Shown here piece by piece: positions 26,173 to 35,603 of a stretch of DNA of 64,000 nt. Source of the stretch: JACCVL01 sp963695375 (GTDB lineage Bacteria; Actinomycetota; Actinomycetes; Propionibacteriales; Nocardioidaceae); contig OY968767.1 of the NCBI GenBank assembly GCA_963695375.1, positions 1,984,001 through 2,048,000 on the forward strand, in the 5' to 3' direction. The translations under genes were made by a program, and so were the position numbers. Every line of letters starts with the position of its first letter. Within the stretch, counting starts at the first letter, position 1. The notes under the pieces are model-generated. The model was not told where the DNA came from and ran no database searches. It worked only from the letters and a program-made list of their open reading frames with translations.

Positions 26173-27747
26173 TTGACCAGCCCGGCCGCCGCCCTGGACG
26201 CCAGGCCGCTGACGCTGCGCGCGGCCGCGCTCGGTGAGCTTGCCACCCTCGTCCCCGGGGGCGCGCTGTCCCCGGATGCCGGGCAGGTGCAGGTGACCGG
26301 TCTGACTCAGGCGTCCAGCGACGTGCGACCCGGTGATCTGTACGCCGCGCTGCCCGGTCAGCGCACGCACGGCGCCCGCTTCGCCCACACCGCGCTGGAG
26401 GCGGGAGCGGTGGCGGTCGTGACCGACCCCGCCGGCAGCGCGCAGCTGCAGGCGTCGGGGGTGCGGACCCCGGTGCTCGAGGTGCCTCGACCGCGATCGG
26501 TGCTGGGGGTGCTCGCCGCCGCCGTGTACGGGCGCCCCGCCGAACAGCTGCTCACCATCGGCGTCACCGGGACGCACGGGAAGACCACCGTCACCTACCT
26601 GCTGGACGCGGCCCTGCGGGCGGCCGGTCGCCACCCCGGACTCGTCGGCACGACGGGCGCCCGGGCCGGGGACCGGGCGATCGCCTCCCGGCTGACCACG
26701 CCGGAGGCACCGGATCTGCACGCCCTGCTGGCGGTGATGCGGGAGCAGGGCGTGGACGCCTGTGCGATGGAGGTGTCCAGCCACGCCCTGGTGCAGGGGC
26801 GGGTCGACGGCGTCGGGTTCGACCTCGCGGTCTTCCTCAACCTGGGCCGCGACCACCTGGACTTCCACGCCGACGAGGAGGACTACTTCGCCGCGAAGGC
26901 CCGCCTGTTCACACCGGATCGCTGCCGGCGAGCGGTGATCGACGTGGGGGACCCGTGGGGGCGACGGCTGGTGGACCTGGTCGCCGAACGAGGGCTGCCG
27001 TCCGTCACCTGCAGCGCCGACCCGGCCGTTCCCGCGGACTGGGGGGTCGACCTGGGCGGGACCGGCCCTGAGAGCAGCGAGTTCACGATCGTCGGCCCGG
27101 ACGACCGGCGTCAGGTGGTCCGGCTGCCCCTGCCCGGGGCCTTCAACGTCCGCAACGCGCTGGCAGCCGCCGTGGCGCTCGCCGAGGTGGGACTGTCGCT
27201 CGCCGCCGTCGCCGAGGGGCTCGGCTCCGCCCCCGGCGTGCCCGGCCGGATGGAGATGGTGGACGAGGGGCAGGACTTCGTCGCCATCGTCGACTACGCG
27301 CACAAGCCCGACGCGGTGCGGGCGGTGCTCAGCGCCTTGCGGCCGGCCACCCGAGGCCGGCTGGTGCTGGTGCTCGGCGCCGGCGGGGAGCGGGACCCGG
27401 GCAAGCGGCCGCTGATGGGACGGGTCGCCGGAACGCTCGCCGACGTGCTGGTGGTCACCGACGACAACCCGCGCTCGGAGGACCCCGCAGAGATCCGCGC
27501 CCAGCTGCTCGCCGGGGTCGACACCGGACGACCGCACGCCGAGCTGGTGGAGGAACCGGACCGGGCCGCAGCCGTTCGTCGGGCCGTGTCGGTGGCAGGC
27601 CCAGGGGACACCGTCGTAGTTGCCGGGAAGGGGCACGAGACCGGGCAGGAGGTCGCCGGGACGGTGCTCCCCTTCGATGACCGCGACGTGCTGCGCGCTG
27701 CACTGCGCGAGCGGGCGCTCGGTGCCGCGGCCGGTGGTCAGCCGTGA
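26173..27747 (+). CDS. murE: UDP-MurNAc-tripeptide synthetase MurE (meso-DAP type)
   Basis: Mur ligase adding the third stem residue to UDP-MurNAc-L-Ala-D-Glu in the cytosol; 524 aa. ATP motif IGVTGTHGKTTVTYLL, substrate motif TTPEAPDL, carbamylated-Lys region AAKARLF and DDNPRSEDP, whose DNPR marks meso-diaminopimelate specificity. TTG at 26173 was chosen (GGAG 6 nt upstream; MTSPAAAL fits family N-termini); an in-frame GTG at 26092 would add 27 residues with no homology and no ribosome site. The end overlaps murF (GTGA). Confidence 0.92.
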   Translation: MTSPAAALDARPLTLRAAALGELATLVPGGALSPDAGQVQVTGLTQASSDVRPGDLYAALPGQRTHGARFAHTALEAGAVAVVTDPAGSAQLQASGVRTPVLEVPRPRSVLGVLAAAVYGRPAEQLLTIGVTGTHGKTTVTYLLDAALRAAGRHPGLVGTTGARAGDRAIASRLTTPEAPDLHALLAVMREQGVDACAMEVSSHALVQGRVDGVGFDLAVFLNLGRDHLDFHADEEDYFAAKARLFTPDRCRRAVIDVGDPWGRRLVDLVAERGLPSVTCSADPAVPADWGVDLGGTGPESSEFTIVGPDDRRQVVRLPLPGAFNVRNALAAAVALAEVGLSLAAVAEGLGSAPGVPGRMEMVDEGQDFVAIVDYAHKPDAVRAVLSALRPATRGRLVLVLGAGGERDPGKRPLMGRVAGTLADVLVVTDDNPRSEDPAEIRAQLLAGVDTGRPHAELVEEPDRAAAVRRAVSVAGPGDTVVVAGKGHETGQEVAGTVLPFDDRDVLRAALRERALGAAAGGQP

Positions 27748-29225
27748 TCGGGCTGACCCTCGGTGAGGTCACCGCCGCGGTCGGCGGCCGGCTCGACGGT
27801 GCCGATCCCGGCCACCTGGTCGACGGCTCCGTCGTCATCGACTCGCGCGTCGCCGGACCCGGTTCCCTGTTCGTGGCCGTCGTCGGTGAGCACGTCGACG
27901 GGCATGACTTCGCCGCCCCGGCGATCCGGCGCGGCGCCGTCGCCGTGCTGGCCGCCCGCCCGGTCGGCGCTCCGTACGTGCTCGTCGAGGACACCACGCT
28001 CGCGCTCGGCCGGTTGGCGGCACACCTGCGGTCCCGGCTCGGCGGCCTGCATACGGTCGGCGTGACCGGCTCGCAGGGCAAGACCTCCACCAAGGATCTG
28101 CTGGCGCACCTGCTCGCGGAGGACGGACCGGTGGTCGCACCGGCAGGCTCCCTGAACAACGAGCTGGGGGTGCCGCTCACGGTGCTGCGGTCCGACCGGC
28201 AGACGCGGCACCTGGTGGTGGAGATGGGCGCGCGCGGCGACGGTCACATCCGCTACCTGTGTGAGATCGCCCGCCCGGACACCGGCCTGGTGCTGAACGT
28301 CGGGACTGCCCACGTCGGTGAGTTCGGCAGCCGGGAGGCGATCGCCCGGACGAAGGGCGAGCTGGTCGAGGCGCTGCCCGGCGACGGAGTCGCCGTCCTC
28401 AACGCTGACGACCCGCTGGTGCTGGCGATGGCGGAACGCACCCAGGCCGCCGTGACGACCTTCGGCGTGACCACCGAAGCGGACGTCCGGGTGACCGACC
28501 TCGAGCTGGACGAGTCCGGCTGCCCCTCCTTCGTCCTCGCCACGCCGGGAGGCGCCGCTCCGGTGGAGATGCGGCTGTTGGGAGCGCACCAGGCGAACAA
28601 CGCGGCGGCTGCTGCGGCCGTCGCACTGGCGGCCGGCATCGGACTCGGCACGGTGGCGCGAGCGCTCGGCACCGCGACACCGGCCTCGCGGTGGCGGATG
28701 GAGCGGCGGGTCCGTCCGGACGGCGTGGTCGTGGTCAACGACGCCTACAACGCCAGCCCGGACGCGATGCGGTCCGCGCTGCGGACACTCGCGGCGCTGG
28801 GCCGGGCACCGGGTGCCGGCCGGACCGTCGCGGTGCTCGGCGAGATGCGCGAGCTCGGTGCCGTCGCCGACGACGAGCACCGGGCCGTCGGTCGGCTCGC
28901 CGCCGAGCTGGGCGTCGACCGGCTGGTGGTGGTCGGTGCCGGTGCCGAGCAGCTGCACCGCGGCGCCGCCGACGCCGACGTCTGGGCGGGCGGCTCGGTG
29001 CGCGTTCCCGACGTCGACGCGGCCCTGGCGGCGTTGGAGGGCTACCTGCGCCCCGGAGACGTCGTCCTGGTCAAGGCGTCCCGGGCAGCCGGTCTGGAGC
29101 GGGTCGCGGAGGGACTGGTGGCCGACCCGACGCGCGGGGACACGCCTGGCGCTGGTGCGGACCCCCCGGACCGGGATACTACTTCCGGCGGACGGCCCGA
29201 TCCGGAGGGGAAGCCCAGGCGATGA
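27744..29225 (+). CDS. murF: UDP-MurNAc-pentapeptide synthetase MurF
   Basis: Adds D-Ala-D-Ala to the UDP-MurNAc-tripeptide; 493 aa. The N-terminal domain begins GLTLGEVTAAVGGRL; the ATP-binding loop is the MurF-type variant GVTGSQGKTSTKDLL; then GSLNNELGVPLTVL, VEMGARGDGHI, and VVNDAYNASPDAMRSAL. The Pro/Asp-rich last 30 residues are probably disordered. GTG overlaps the murE stop, and its own TGA overlaps the mraY ATG (ATGA). Confidence 0.95.
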   Translation: MIGLTLGEVTAAVGGRLDGADPGHLVDGSVVIDSRVAGPGSLFVAVVGEHVDGHDFAAPAIRRGAVAVLAARPVGAPYVLVEDTTLALGRLAAHLRSRLGGLHTVGVTGSQGKTSTKDLLAHLLAEDGPVVAPAGSLNNELGVPLTVLRSDRQTRHLVVEMGARGDGHIRYLCEIARPDTGLVLNVGTAHVGEFGSREAIARTKGELVEALPGDGVAVLNADDPLVLAMAERTQAAVTTFGVTTEADVRVTDLELDESGCPSFVLATPGGAAPVEMRLLGAHQANNAAAAAAVALAAGIGLGTVARALGTATPASRWRMERRVRPDGVVVVNDAYNASPDAMRSALRTLAALGRAPGAGRTVAVLGEMRELGAVADDEHRAVGRLAAELGVDRLVVVGAGAEQLHRGAADADVWAGGSVRVPDVDAALAALEGYLRPGDVVLVKASRAAGLERVAEGLVADPTRGDTPGAGADPPDRDTTSGGRPDPEGKPRR

Positions 29226-30284
29226 GAGCCATCCTGCTCGGCGGAGGTCTTGCCCTGCTCGGCACCCTTTTGGGCACTCGTCTCGCCATCCAGGTCCTGG
29301 TCAAGCGCGGCTACGGGCAGCCGATCCGCGACGACGGTCCCACGACCCACCACACCAAGCGGGGAACGCCCACGATGGGCGGCCTGGTGATCATCGGCTC
29401 GGTCGTCGTCGCCTACGCCCTCGCGCACCTGCTCACCCAGGACATGCCCACCGCCTCCGCCCTGCTGCTGCTGTTCCTGTTCAGCGGTCTCGGGCTGGTG
29501 GGCTTCCTCGACGACTGGATCAAGGTGTCGAAACACCGCAGCCTCGGGCTGCGCAGCAAGACGAAGATCGGGGGTCAGACGCTGATCGCGGTGGCGTTCG
29601 CCGTGCTGGCGCTGCAGTTCCCGAACAGCTGACGACCGGACCCCCATCTCCAACAGCATCTCGTTCACCCGCGACTTCCCGTGGGAGCTGCCGGCTGCGC
29701 TGGTGGTGCTGTGGGTGCTGCTGATGGTCGCCGGCACGAGCAACGCGGTGAACCTTGCCGACGGGGCGGACGGTCTGGCCACCGGCGCGTCGGTGATGGT
29801 GTTCGCGGCGTACACGCTGGTGAACATCTGGCAGAACAACCAGTCGTGCAGCACCCGGCAGGGTCCACGCTGCTACGAGGTCCGGGACTCGCTGGACCTG
29901 GCCGTCGTCGCGGCAGCGATCACCGGTGCCTGCTTCGGCTTCCTGTGGTGGAACGCCTCACCGGCCAAGATCATCATGGGTGACACCGGGTCGCTGTCGC
30001 TCGGGGGCGCGCTCGCCGGGCTGGCGCTGATGACACGGACCGAGCTGCTGCTGCTCGTCATCGGGGGCCTGTTCGTCACCATCACGATGTCGGTGATCCT
30101 CCAGGTCGGGTGGTTCAAGCTCACGAAGGGCAAGCGACTGTTCCGTATGGCCCCGCTGCAGCATCACTTCGAGCTGGCGGGGTGGGCCGAAGTCACCATC
30201 GTCATCCGGTTCTGGATCATCTGCGGGCTCTGCGTGGCCGCCGGCATGGGAATCTTCTACGCCGAGTGGGTCTCGGGCACGTGA
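29222..30284 (+). pseudogene. mraY: Phospho-MurNAc-pentapeptide translocase MraY, frameshifted as sequenced
   Basis: Ten-span membrane enzyme that makes lipid I. The first 136 codons read well (THHTKRGTPTMGG, FLDDWIKV) up to QFPNS, where TGA appears (29630-29632). Skipping T29630 restores the frame as DDRTPISNSISFTRDFPWELP and continues through NLADGADGLATG, IIMGDTGSLSLGG and PLQHHFELAGW to 30284. Total length is 3n+1. With that one base removed the product would be about 353 aa, the family norm. MraY is essential and no second copy is visible, so a base-calling error is likeliest. Overlaps murF and murD by 4 nt each. Confidence 0.92.
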
Positions 30285-31732
30285 CCGTGTTCCCGGTCCG
30301 ACCCGGCACTCCCGTCGTCGTCACCGGAGCCGCCGTCGCCGGGTTCGCCGCCGCGGACGCCCTGCTCGACCTCGGCGCCCGGGTGACGGTCCTCGACGCT
30401 CGCGACGACCCGGGCACGCGGGAGCGGGCCACCGTTCTGGAGCTGCTCGGCGCCGACGTCCGCCTCGGGCCGGAAGCGACCGAGGAGCTGCCGGCCGACA
30501 CGGCGCTGGTGGTCACCTCTCCCGGTTGGCGGCCGACCAGTCCGGTGCTGGCGGAGGCGACCCGTCGCGGCGTCCCGGTCTGGGGTGAGGTCGAGCTGGC
30601 CTGGCAGCTCCGCCGGCCGCGCGCCGACGGGGAGCCCACGCCGTGGCTGGCGGTCACCGGGACCAACGGCAAGACCACGACCGTGCAGATGGTGGACGCG
30701 ATGCTGCGGGCCGCCGGCTTGCGCAGCGCGGCGGTCGGGAACGTCGGCACCCCGGTGCTCGAGGCGGTGCGCCACCCCGAGCCGTACGACGTGCTCGCGG
30801 TCGAGTTGTCCAGCTTCCAGCTCCAGACCACCTCGTCGATGTCGGCGCAGGCCGCCGTGCTGCTCAACGTGGTCCCCGACCACCTGGACTGGCACGGGTC
30901 CTTCGAGGCCTATCGGGCCGCGAAGGCCCGGGTCTACGAACGGGCCCAGCTGGCCTGTGTGTACCCGGTCGCGGACCGTGCGGTCGAGCAGCTGGTGCGG
31001 GCGGCCGACGTCGTCGAGGGCTGCCGCGCGGTCGGCGTGACGACCGGCATCCCCGACGTCGGGTGCGTCGGCGTGGTCGACGGCGTGCTGGCCGACCGCG
31101 CGTTCGTGCCCGGCAGGCAGCGCCAGGCCGCCGAGCTCGCGTCGGTGGACGACATCGAGCCGTTGGCCCCGCACACCCTCGTCGACGCGCTGGCAGCCGC
31201 CGCGCTGGCCCGGGCGCACGGGGTCCCCCCCGAGGCGGTACGCGCCGGGCTGCGCACGTTCCGGCTGGACGCACACCGGGGCGCACCGGTGGGAACCATC
31301 GGCGACGTCCGGTTCGTCGACGACTCCAAGGCCACCAACCCGCACGCCGCGCAGGCGTCCTTGTCCGGCTACGACTCCGCGGTGTGGGTCGCCGGCGGAC
31401 TGGCCAAGGGCGCGACGTTCGACCCGCTGGCGGCCGCGGTGCGGGGACGGCTGCGTGCAGCGGTTCTGATCGGCCGCGACCGTGCGCTGATCGCCGATGC
31501 GTTGCGCCGACACGCGCCCGATGTGCCGGTGATCGACGTCGACGGCGGTGAGACTGGGCACGAGGTGATGGACCGTGTCGTCGCCGCGGCGCTGGCGCTC
31601 GCACAGCCGGGTGACACCGTGCTGCTCGCTCCGGCCTGCGCGTCGCACGACCAGTTCCGCGACTACGCCGACCGGGGGGACGCCTTCGCGGCGGCGGTCC
31701 GGAATCGGACCGGGGATCCCCGGCTCGGCTGA
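30281..31732 (+). CDS. murD: UDP-MurNAc-L-Ala-D-Glu ligase MurD
   Basis: Adds D-glutamate to UDP-MurNAc-L-Ala; 483 aa. N-terminal Rossmann-like domain (VVVTGAAVAGFAAADALL), ATP motif AVTGTNGKTTTVQMV, AVELSSFQLQ, VVPDHLDWHGS, the carbamylated Lys in YRAAKARVY, and C-terminal VDDSKATNPHAA and APACASHDQFRDYADRGDAF. All MurD hallmarks are present. GTG overlaps the mraY stop; ftsW follows after 24 nt. Confidence 0.95.
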   Translation: MTVFPVRPGTPVVVTGAAVAGFAAADALLDLGARVTVLDARDDPGTRERATVLELLGADVRLGPEATEELPADTALVVTSPGWRPTSPVLAEATRRGVPVWGEVELAWQLRRPRADGEPTPWLAVTGTNGKTTTVQMVDAMLRAAGLRSAAVGNVGTPVLEAVRHPEPYDVLAVELSSFQLQTTSSMSAQAAVLLNVVPDHLDWHGSFEAYRAAKARVYERAQLACVYPVADRAVEQLVRAADVVEGCRAVGVTTGIPDVGCVGVVDGVLADRAFVPGRQRQAAELASVDDIEPLAPHTLVDALAAAALARAHGVPPEAVRAGLRTFRLDAHRGAPVGTIGDVRFVDDSKATNPHAAQASLSGYDSAVWVAGGLAKGATFDPLAAAVRGRLRAAVLIGRDRALIADALRRHAPDVPVIDVDGGETGHEVMDRVVAAALALAQPGDTVLLAPACASHDQFRDYADRGDAFAAAVRNRTGDPRLG

Positions 31733-31756
31733 CCGGCGACGACGAGGAGGGCGTGC

Positions 31757-33097
31757 GTGACCACCACGTCGCCGGGCCCCGGGCGTCCGGCCGCGCCGCC
31801 GCGGCGCGAGCGCGGGCACCCGCGCGAGCACCCGTGGCTGGTGACGCTCGGCCGGCTGCTCGACCGTCCGCTGGCGTCGTACCAGCTGGTCCTCGGTGCC
31901 ACCGCCCTGCTGCTCGCCCTCGGCCTCGTGATGGTGCTCAGCGCCAGCTCGGTGACGTCGTACACCGAGCAGAACAACTCGTACGCGATCTTCAGCAAGC
32001 AGGCGATCTGGGTCGCCATCGGCCTGCCCGCCGCCTGGCTGGTGTCCCGGATGCCGGTCGGGCTGATCCGCGCGCTGGCGTGGCCCAGTTTGCTCCTGTC
32101 GATCGTGCTCATCGGGCTGACCTACGTTCCCGGGCTCGGGGTCAGCGTCAACGGCAACCAGAACTGGCTCGCGCTCGGGCCGCTCACCGTCCAGCCGTCC
32201 GAGGTCGCCAAGCTGGCCATCGTGCTGTGGTCCGCCGACGTCTACGCCCGCAAGGACCGGCTGCTCGACGACTGGCGGCACCTGCTCATCCCGGTGATCC
32301 CGGTGACGCTCGTGGTCGCGCTGCTCGTGGTCGGCCAGCGCGACCTGGGGACGGCGCTGGTGCTGTTCGCCATCATCCTCGGCACGCTGTGGGTGGTCGG
32401 GGCCCCGCTGCGGCTGTTCGTCGGCGCCCTGCTCGCCGCCGCCGGCGTCGTCGCGTTCCTGGCCAGCACCGATCGCGAACGGGTGGAGCGCATCACGACG
32501 TTCCTCGACCCGTTCTCCGATCTCCAGGGTGGGGGCTGGCAGGCGGCGCACGGCTTCTTCGCGCTCGCCTCCGGCCAGTTCTTCGGCGTGGGCATCGGCG
32601 CCAGCCGGCAGAAGTGGGGCACGCTGCCCGCCGCGCACACCGACTTCATCTTCGCCGTCATCGGGGAGGAGCTCGGGCTGTTCGGGACGCTGGTCGTGCT
32701 GTCGCTGTTCGGGCTGCTCGCGTTCGCCGGCTTCCGGATCGCCACCCGGACCACGCTGCCGTTCGTCCGGTACGCCGCGGCGGGCATCACCGTGTGGCTG
32801 CTCGCCCAGGCGCTGATCAACCTCGGCATGGTGCTCGGCTTCCTGCCGGTGATCGGGATCCCGCTGCCGCTGGTGTCCTACGGCGGCTCCGCCCTGCTTC
32901 CCACCCTCGTCGCGCTCGGGATGTTGCTGGCGTTCGCCACCACCGAACCCGGGGCGCGCGCGGCTCTCGCGGTCCGGCGGCAGCGCCGAGGCCGCCGCAT
33001 CGGCGCCGGGATCGGCGTCGGTGTGGGCGCCGTCGCGTCGGTGCCGGGGCGGGTGCGGGACCGACGGGTCCGCCGACGCCGGCCGGTGGGCCGATGA
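31757..33097 (+). CDS. ftsW: Septal peptidoglycan glycosyltransferase FtsW
   Basis: SEDS-family polymerase, 446 aa, ten predicted spans, partner of FtsI. Signature segments are LGLVMVLSASSVTSY, GNQNWLALGPLTVQPSEVAK, GQRDLGTALV, HTDFIFAVIGEELGL and LPLVSYGGSALLPTLVALG. It has an Arg-rich cytosolic tail (VRDRRVRRRRP). GTG at 31757 has GAGGAGG about 9 nt upstream. The stop overlaps murG. Confidence 0.95.
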   Translation: MTTTSPGPGRPAAPPRRERGHPREHPWLVTLGRLLDRPLASYQLVLGATALLLALGLVMVLSASSVTSYTEQNNSYAIFSKQAIWVAIGLPAAWLVSRMPVGLIRALAWPSLLLSIVLIGLTYVPGLGVSVNGNQNWLALGPLTVQPSEVAKLAIVLWSADVYARKDRLLDDWRHLLIPVIPVTLVVALLVVGQRDLGTALVLFAIILGTLWVVGAPLRLFVGALLAAAGVVAFLASTDRERVERITTFLDPFSDLQGGGWQAAHGFFALASGQFFGVGIGASRQKWGTLPAAHTDFIFAVIGEELGLFGTLVVLSLFGLLAFAGFRIATRTTLPFVRYAAAGITVWLLAQALINLGMVLGFLPVIGIPLPLVSYGGSALLPTLVALGMLLAFATTEPGARAALAVRRQRRGRRIGAGIGVGVGAVASVPGRVRDRRVRRRRPVGR

Positions 33098-34182
33098 CGC
33101 GGGTCCTTCTTGCCGGCGGGGGGACCGCCGGACATACCTCCCCGCTGCTGGCCACCGCCGACGCGTTGCGCGACCTCGAGCCGGACATCGAGATCACCGC
33201 GCTCGGCACGCCGCGGGGGCTGGAGACCCGAGTGGTGCCCCAGGCCGGCTACCCGCTGGAGCTGGTGCCACCGGTGCCTCTGCCCCGCCGGCCCTCGACC
33301 GACCTGCTCCGCGTTCCGGGCCGGCTGCGCCGCACCGTCCAGGCCACCGGTGCGGTCTTCGACCGGGTCCAGCCCGACGTCGTGGTCGGGTTCGGCGGGT
33401 ACGTCAGCGTCCCGGCCTATGTGGTGGCCCGGCGCCGCCGGGTCCCCCTGGTCGTGCACGAGCAGAACGCGCTGCCCGGCCTCGCCAACCGGCTCGGGGC
33501 GCGGTGGACTCCGCACGTCGCGTGCAGCTTCCCGGGCACGCCGCTGCCGCACGCGACGATGCTGGGCCTGCCGGTGCGCCGGGCGGTCTCCAGACTCGAC
33601 CGGCGGACGCTTCGAGCCGAGGCCCGCGCGGCCTTCGGGCTGCATCCCGACCTACCGACCGTGCTCGTCTTCGGCGGTTCCCAGGGAGCGCGGCGGCTCA
33701 ACCAGGCGGTTGCCGGCGCCGCCGAGCAGCTCGGCGCCGCGGGTGTGCAGGTGCTGCACGTGACGGGACCCGAGCAGCAGGTGGACGTCCCGGCCGACCT
33801 TCCCTACGTCGTGGTCGGCTACGTCGACCGGATGGATCACGCCTACGCCGCGGCGGACCTGGCCGTCTGCCGGGCTGGGGCCAGCACGGTCACCGAGGTC
33901 GCCTGCGTCGGGCTGCCGGCGGTCTTCGTGCCGCTGCCGATCGGCAACGGCGAGCAGGCCCGCAACGCCCGACCCGTGGTCGACGCGGGCGGCGGCCTGC
34001 TGGTCGACGACGCTGCGCTGACGTCGGACTGGGTGCGCGACCGCGTCCCCGCCCTGGTGACCGACACCGTCGGCCTGGCCGCGATGTCGGCAGCCGCGTC
34101 CGGTCTCGTGCCCCGGGACGCGGACGTGCGACTGGCCCGCATGGTCCTGGCCGCCGCGACGGCGGACGGGGCGGCCCGGTGA
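33094..34182 (+). CDS. murG: Lipid II-forming GlcNAc transferase MurG
   Basis: Peripheral membrane GT28 enzyme, 362 aa, transferring GlcNAc from UDP-GlcNAc to lipid I. Motifs: LAGGGTAGHTSPLLATADAL, VVGFGGYVSVPAYV, HEQNALPGLANRL, FGGSQGARRLN, RAGASTVTEVACVGLPAVFV and PIGNGEQARNA. Full length. ATGA overlap with ftsW and GTGA overlap with murC. Confidence 0.96.
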   Translation: MTRVLLAGGGTAGHTSPLLATADALRDLEPDIEITALGTPRGLETRVVPQAGYPLELVPPVPLPRRPSTDLLRVPGRLRRTVQATGAVFDRVQPDVVVGFGGYVSVPAYVVARRRRVPLVVHEQNALPGLANRLGARWTPHVACSFPGTPLPHATMLGLPVRRAVSRLDRRTLRAEARAAFGLHPDLPTVLVFGGSQGARRLNQAVAGAAEQLGAAGVQVLHVTGPEQQVDVPADLPYVVVGYVDRMDHAYAAADLAVCRAGASTVTEVACVGLPAVFVPLPIGNGEQARNARPVVDAGGGLLVDDAALTSDWVRDRVPALVTDTVGLAAMSAAASGLVPRDADVRLARMVLAAATADGAAR

Positions 34183-35603
34183 GGGTCCCCGTCCCCGACC
34201 CGGTGCTGCCGGCCGAGGCGCTCGGCCGGGTGCACCTGGTCGGCATCGGCGGCGCCGGGCTGTCCGGCATCGCCCGGCTGATGCTGGCGCGCGGCGTGCG
34301 GGTCAGCGGCTCCGACGCGCAGGACGGTCCCGTGCTCGACGCGCTGCGTGACCTGGGAGCCCGCTGCCATGTCGGGCACGCGGCCGAGCAGCTGGACGCC
34401 GCCGACAGCGTCGTCGTCTCGACCGCGGTGCGCGCCGACAATCCGGAGGTCGTGGAGGCGGAGCGCCGCGGGTTGCGGCTGCTGCCCCGGTCCGCCGCGC
34501 TGCAGTCGTTGATGCTCGACCGGACGGTCGTCGCCGTCGCCGGCACCCATGGCAAGACCACCACCACCTCGCTGCTGGTGATGGCGCTGCTCGGCACCGA
34601 TGTCGACCCGTCGTACGCCGTCGGCGGGGAGCTGGCCGACACCGGCACCAACGCCGCCCACGGGTCCGGCCCGTTGTTCGTCGCGGAGGCCGACGAGAGC
34701 GACGGGGCGTTCCTCGTCTACACCCCCTACGGGGCGGTGGTCACCGGCGTGGACGCCGACCACCTGGACGTGTGGGGGACGCCCGCGGCCTATCGCGCCG
34801 CCTTCGAGCGCTTCCTGGACCGGATCGACGACGGGGGGTTCCTGGTCGTCAGTGCGGACGACCCGGGCGCGGCGGCCCTCGCGGACCGGGCCGAGCGCTC
34901 GGGGATCGAGGTCCTGCGCGTCGGCGTGGACCCGGCGGCGACCCTCCGGCTCGGTGCCACCCGACCGGACGCTGCCGGCTCGGTGACCCCGGCATCCTGG
35001 CGGGCCGGGCCGGCAGTCGAGGTCCGGCTGCAGGTGCCCGGCCGGCACTACGCGGTGGACGCCTGCCTGGCGCTGGCGGTCGGCCTGCGGCTCGGGCTCG
35101 ACCAGGACCGGCTGGTCGCCGGCTTGGGGGCCTTCACCGGCACCCGCCGCCGGATGGAACGCCGCGGCAGCGTCGCCGGGATCACCGTCTACGACTCCTA
35201 CGCCCACCACCCGGTCGAGATCGACGGGGATCTCCAGGCGGCGCGGGCACTGGCGGGAGCAGGCCGGCTGGTCGTCTGCTTCCAGCCGCACCTGGTGAGC
35301 CGGGTCCGCGCCTTCGGCACCGAGATGGGTCGTTCCCTGGGTGCGGCTGACGAGGTGGTGGTGCTGGACGTCTACGTCGCCCGCGAGGACCCGGAGCCGG
35401 GCATCGACGGCGCGCTGGTCGCGGGTGCGGTGCCGTTGCCGCCCGAGCGCGTTCACCACGCGCCGGAGATGGCATCGGTTCCCGCCCTGCTGGCGGAGCT
35501 GGCGCGGCCGGGTGACCTCGTGCTCACCCTGGGGGCCGGCGACGTGACCACGCTGGTGCCGCAGGTGCTGGCCGAGCTGCGGAGGCGCCATGAGCGTCCG
35601 TGA
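34179..35603 (+). CDS. murC: UDP-MurNAc-L-alanine ligase MurC
   Basis: First Mur ligase step; 474 aa. The N-terminal binding loop HLVGIGGAGLSGIARLM, ATP motif AVAGTHGKTTTTSLL, EADESDGAFL, VDADHLDVWG, GTRRRMERRG and the MurC motif DSYAHHPVEI are intact. Overlaps ftsQ by 14 nt at its 3' end. Confidence 0.95.
   Translation: MRVPVPDPVLPAEALGRVHLVGIGGAGLSGIARLMLARGVRVSGSDAQDGPVLDALRDLGARCHVGHAAEQLDAADSVVVSTAVRADNPEVVEAERRGLRLLPRSAALQSLMLDRTVVAVAGTHGKTTTTSLLVMALLGTDVDPSYAVGGELADTGTNAAHGSGPLFVAEADESDGAFLVYTPYGAVVTGVDADHLDVWGTPAAYRAAFERFLDRIDDGGFLVVSADDPGAAALADRAERSGIEVLRVGVDPAATLRLGATRPDAAGSVTPASWRAGPAVEVRLQVPGRHYAVDACLALAVGLRLGLDQDRLVAGLGAFTGTRRRMERRGSVAGITVYDSYAHHPVEIDGDLQAARALAGAGRLVVCFQPHLVSRVRAFGTEMGRSLGAADEVVVLDVYVAREDPEPGIDGALVAGAVPLPPERVHHAPEMASVPALLAELARPGDLVLTLGAGDVTTLVPQVLAELRRRHERP

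Noticed and set aside
24256..27636. A 1126-codon open frame on the minus strand opposite ftsI and murE
   Set aside because: Antisense to two intact genes with full motif sets; open only because of extreme third-position GC, and it has no domain of its own.
29625..29640. Programmed +1 frameshift in mraY
   Set aside because: No slippery codon like CUU before UGA and no visible stimulatory signal; sequencing error is simpler. Kept only as an alternative.
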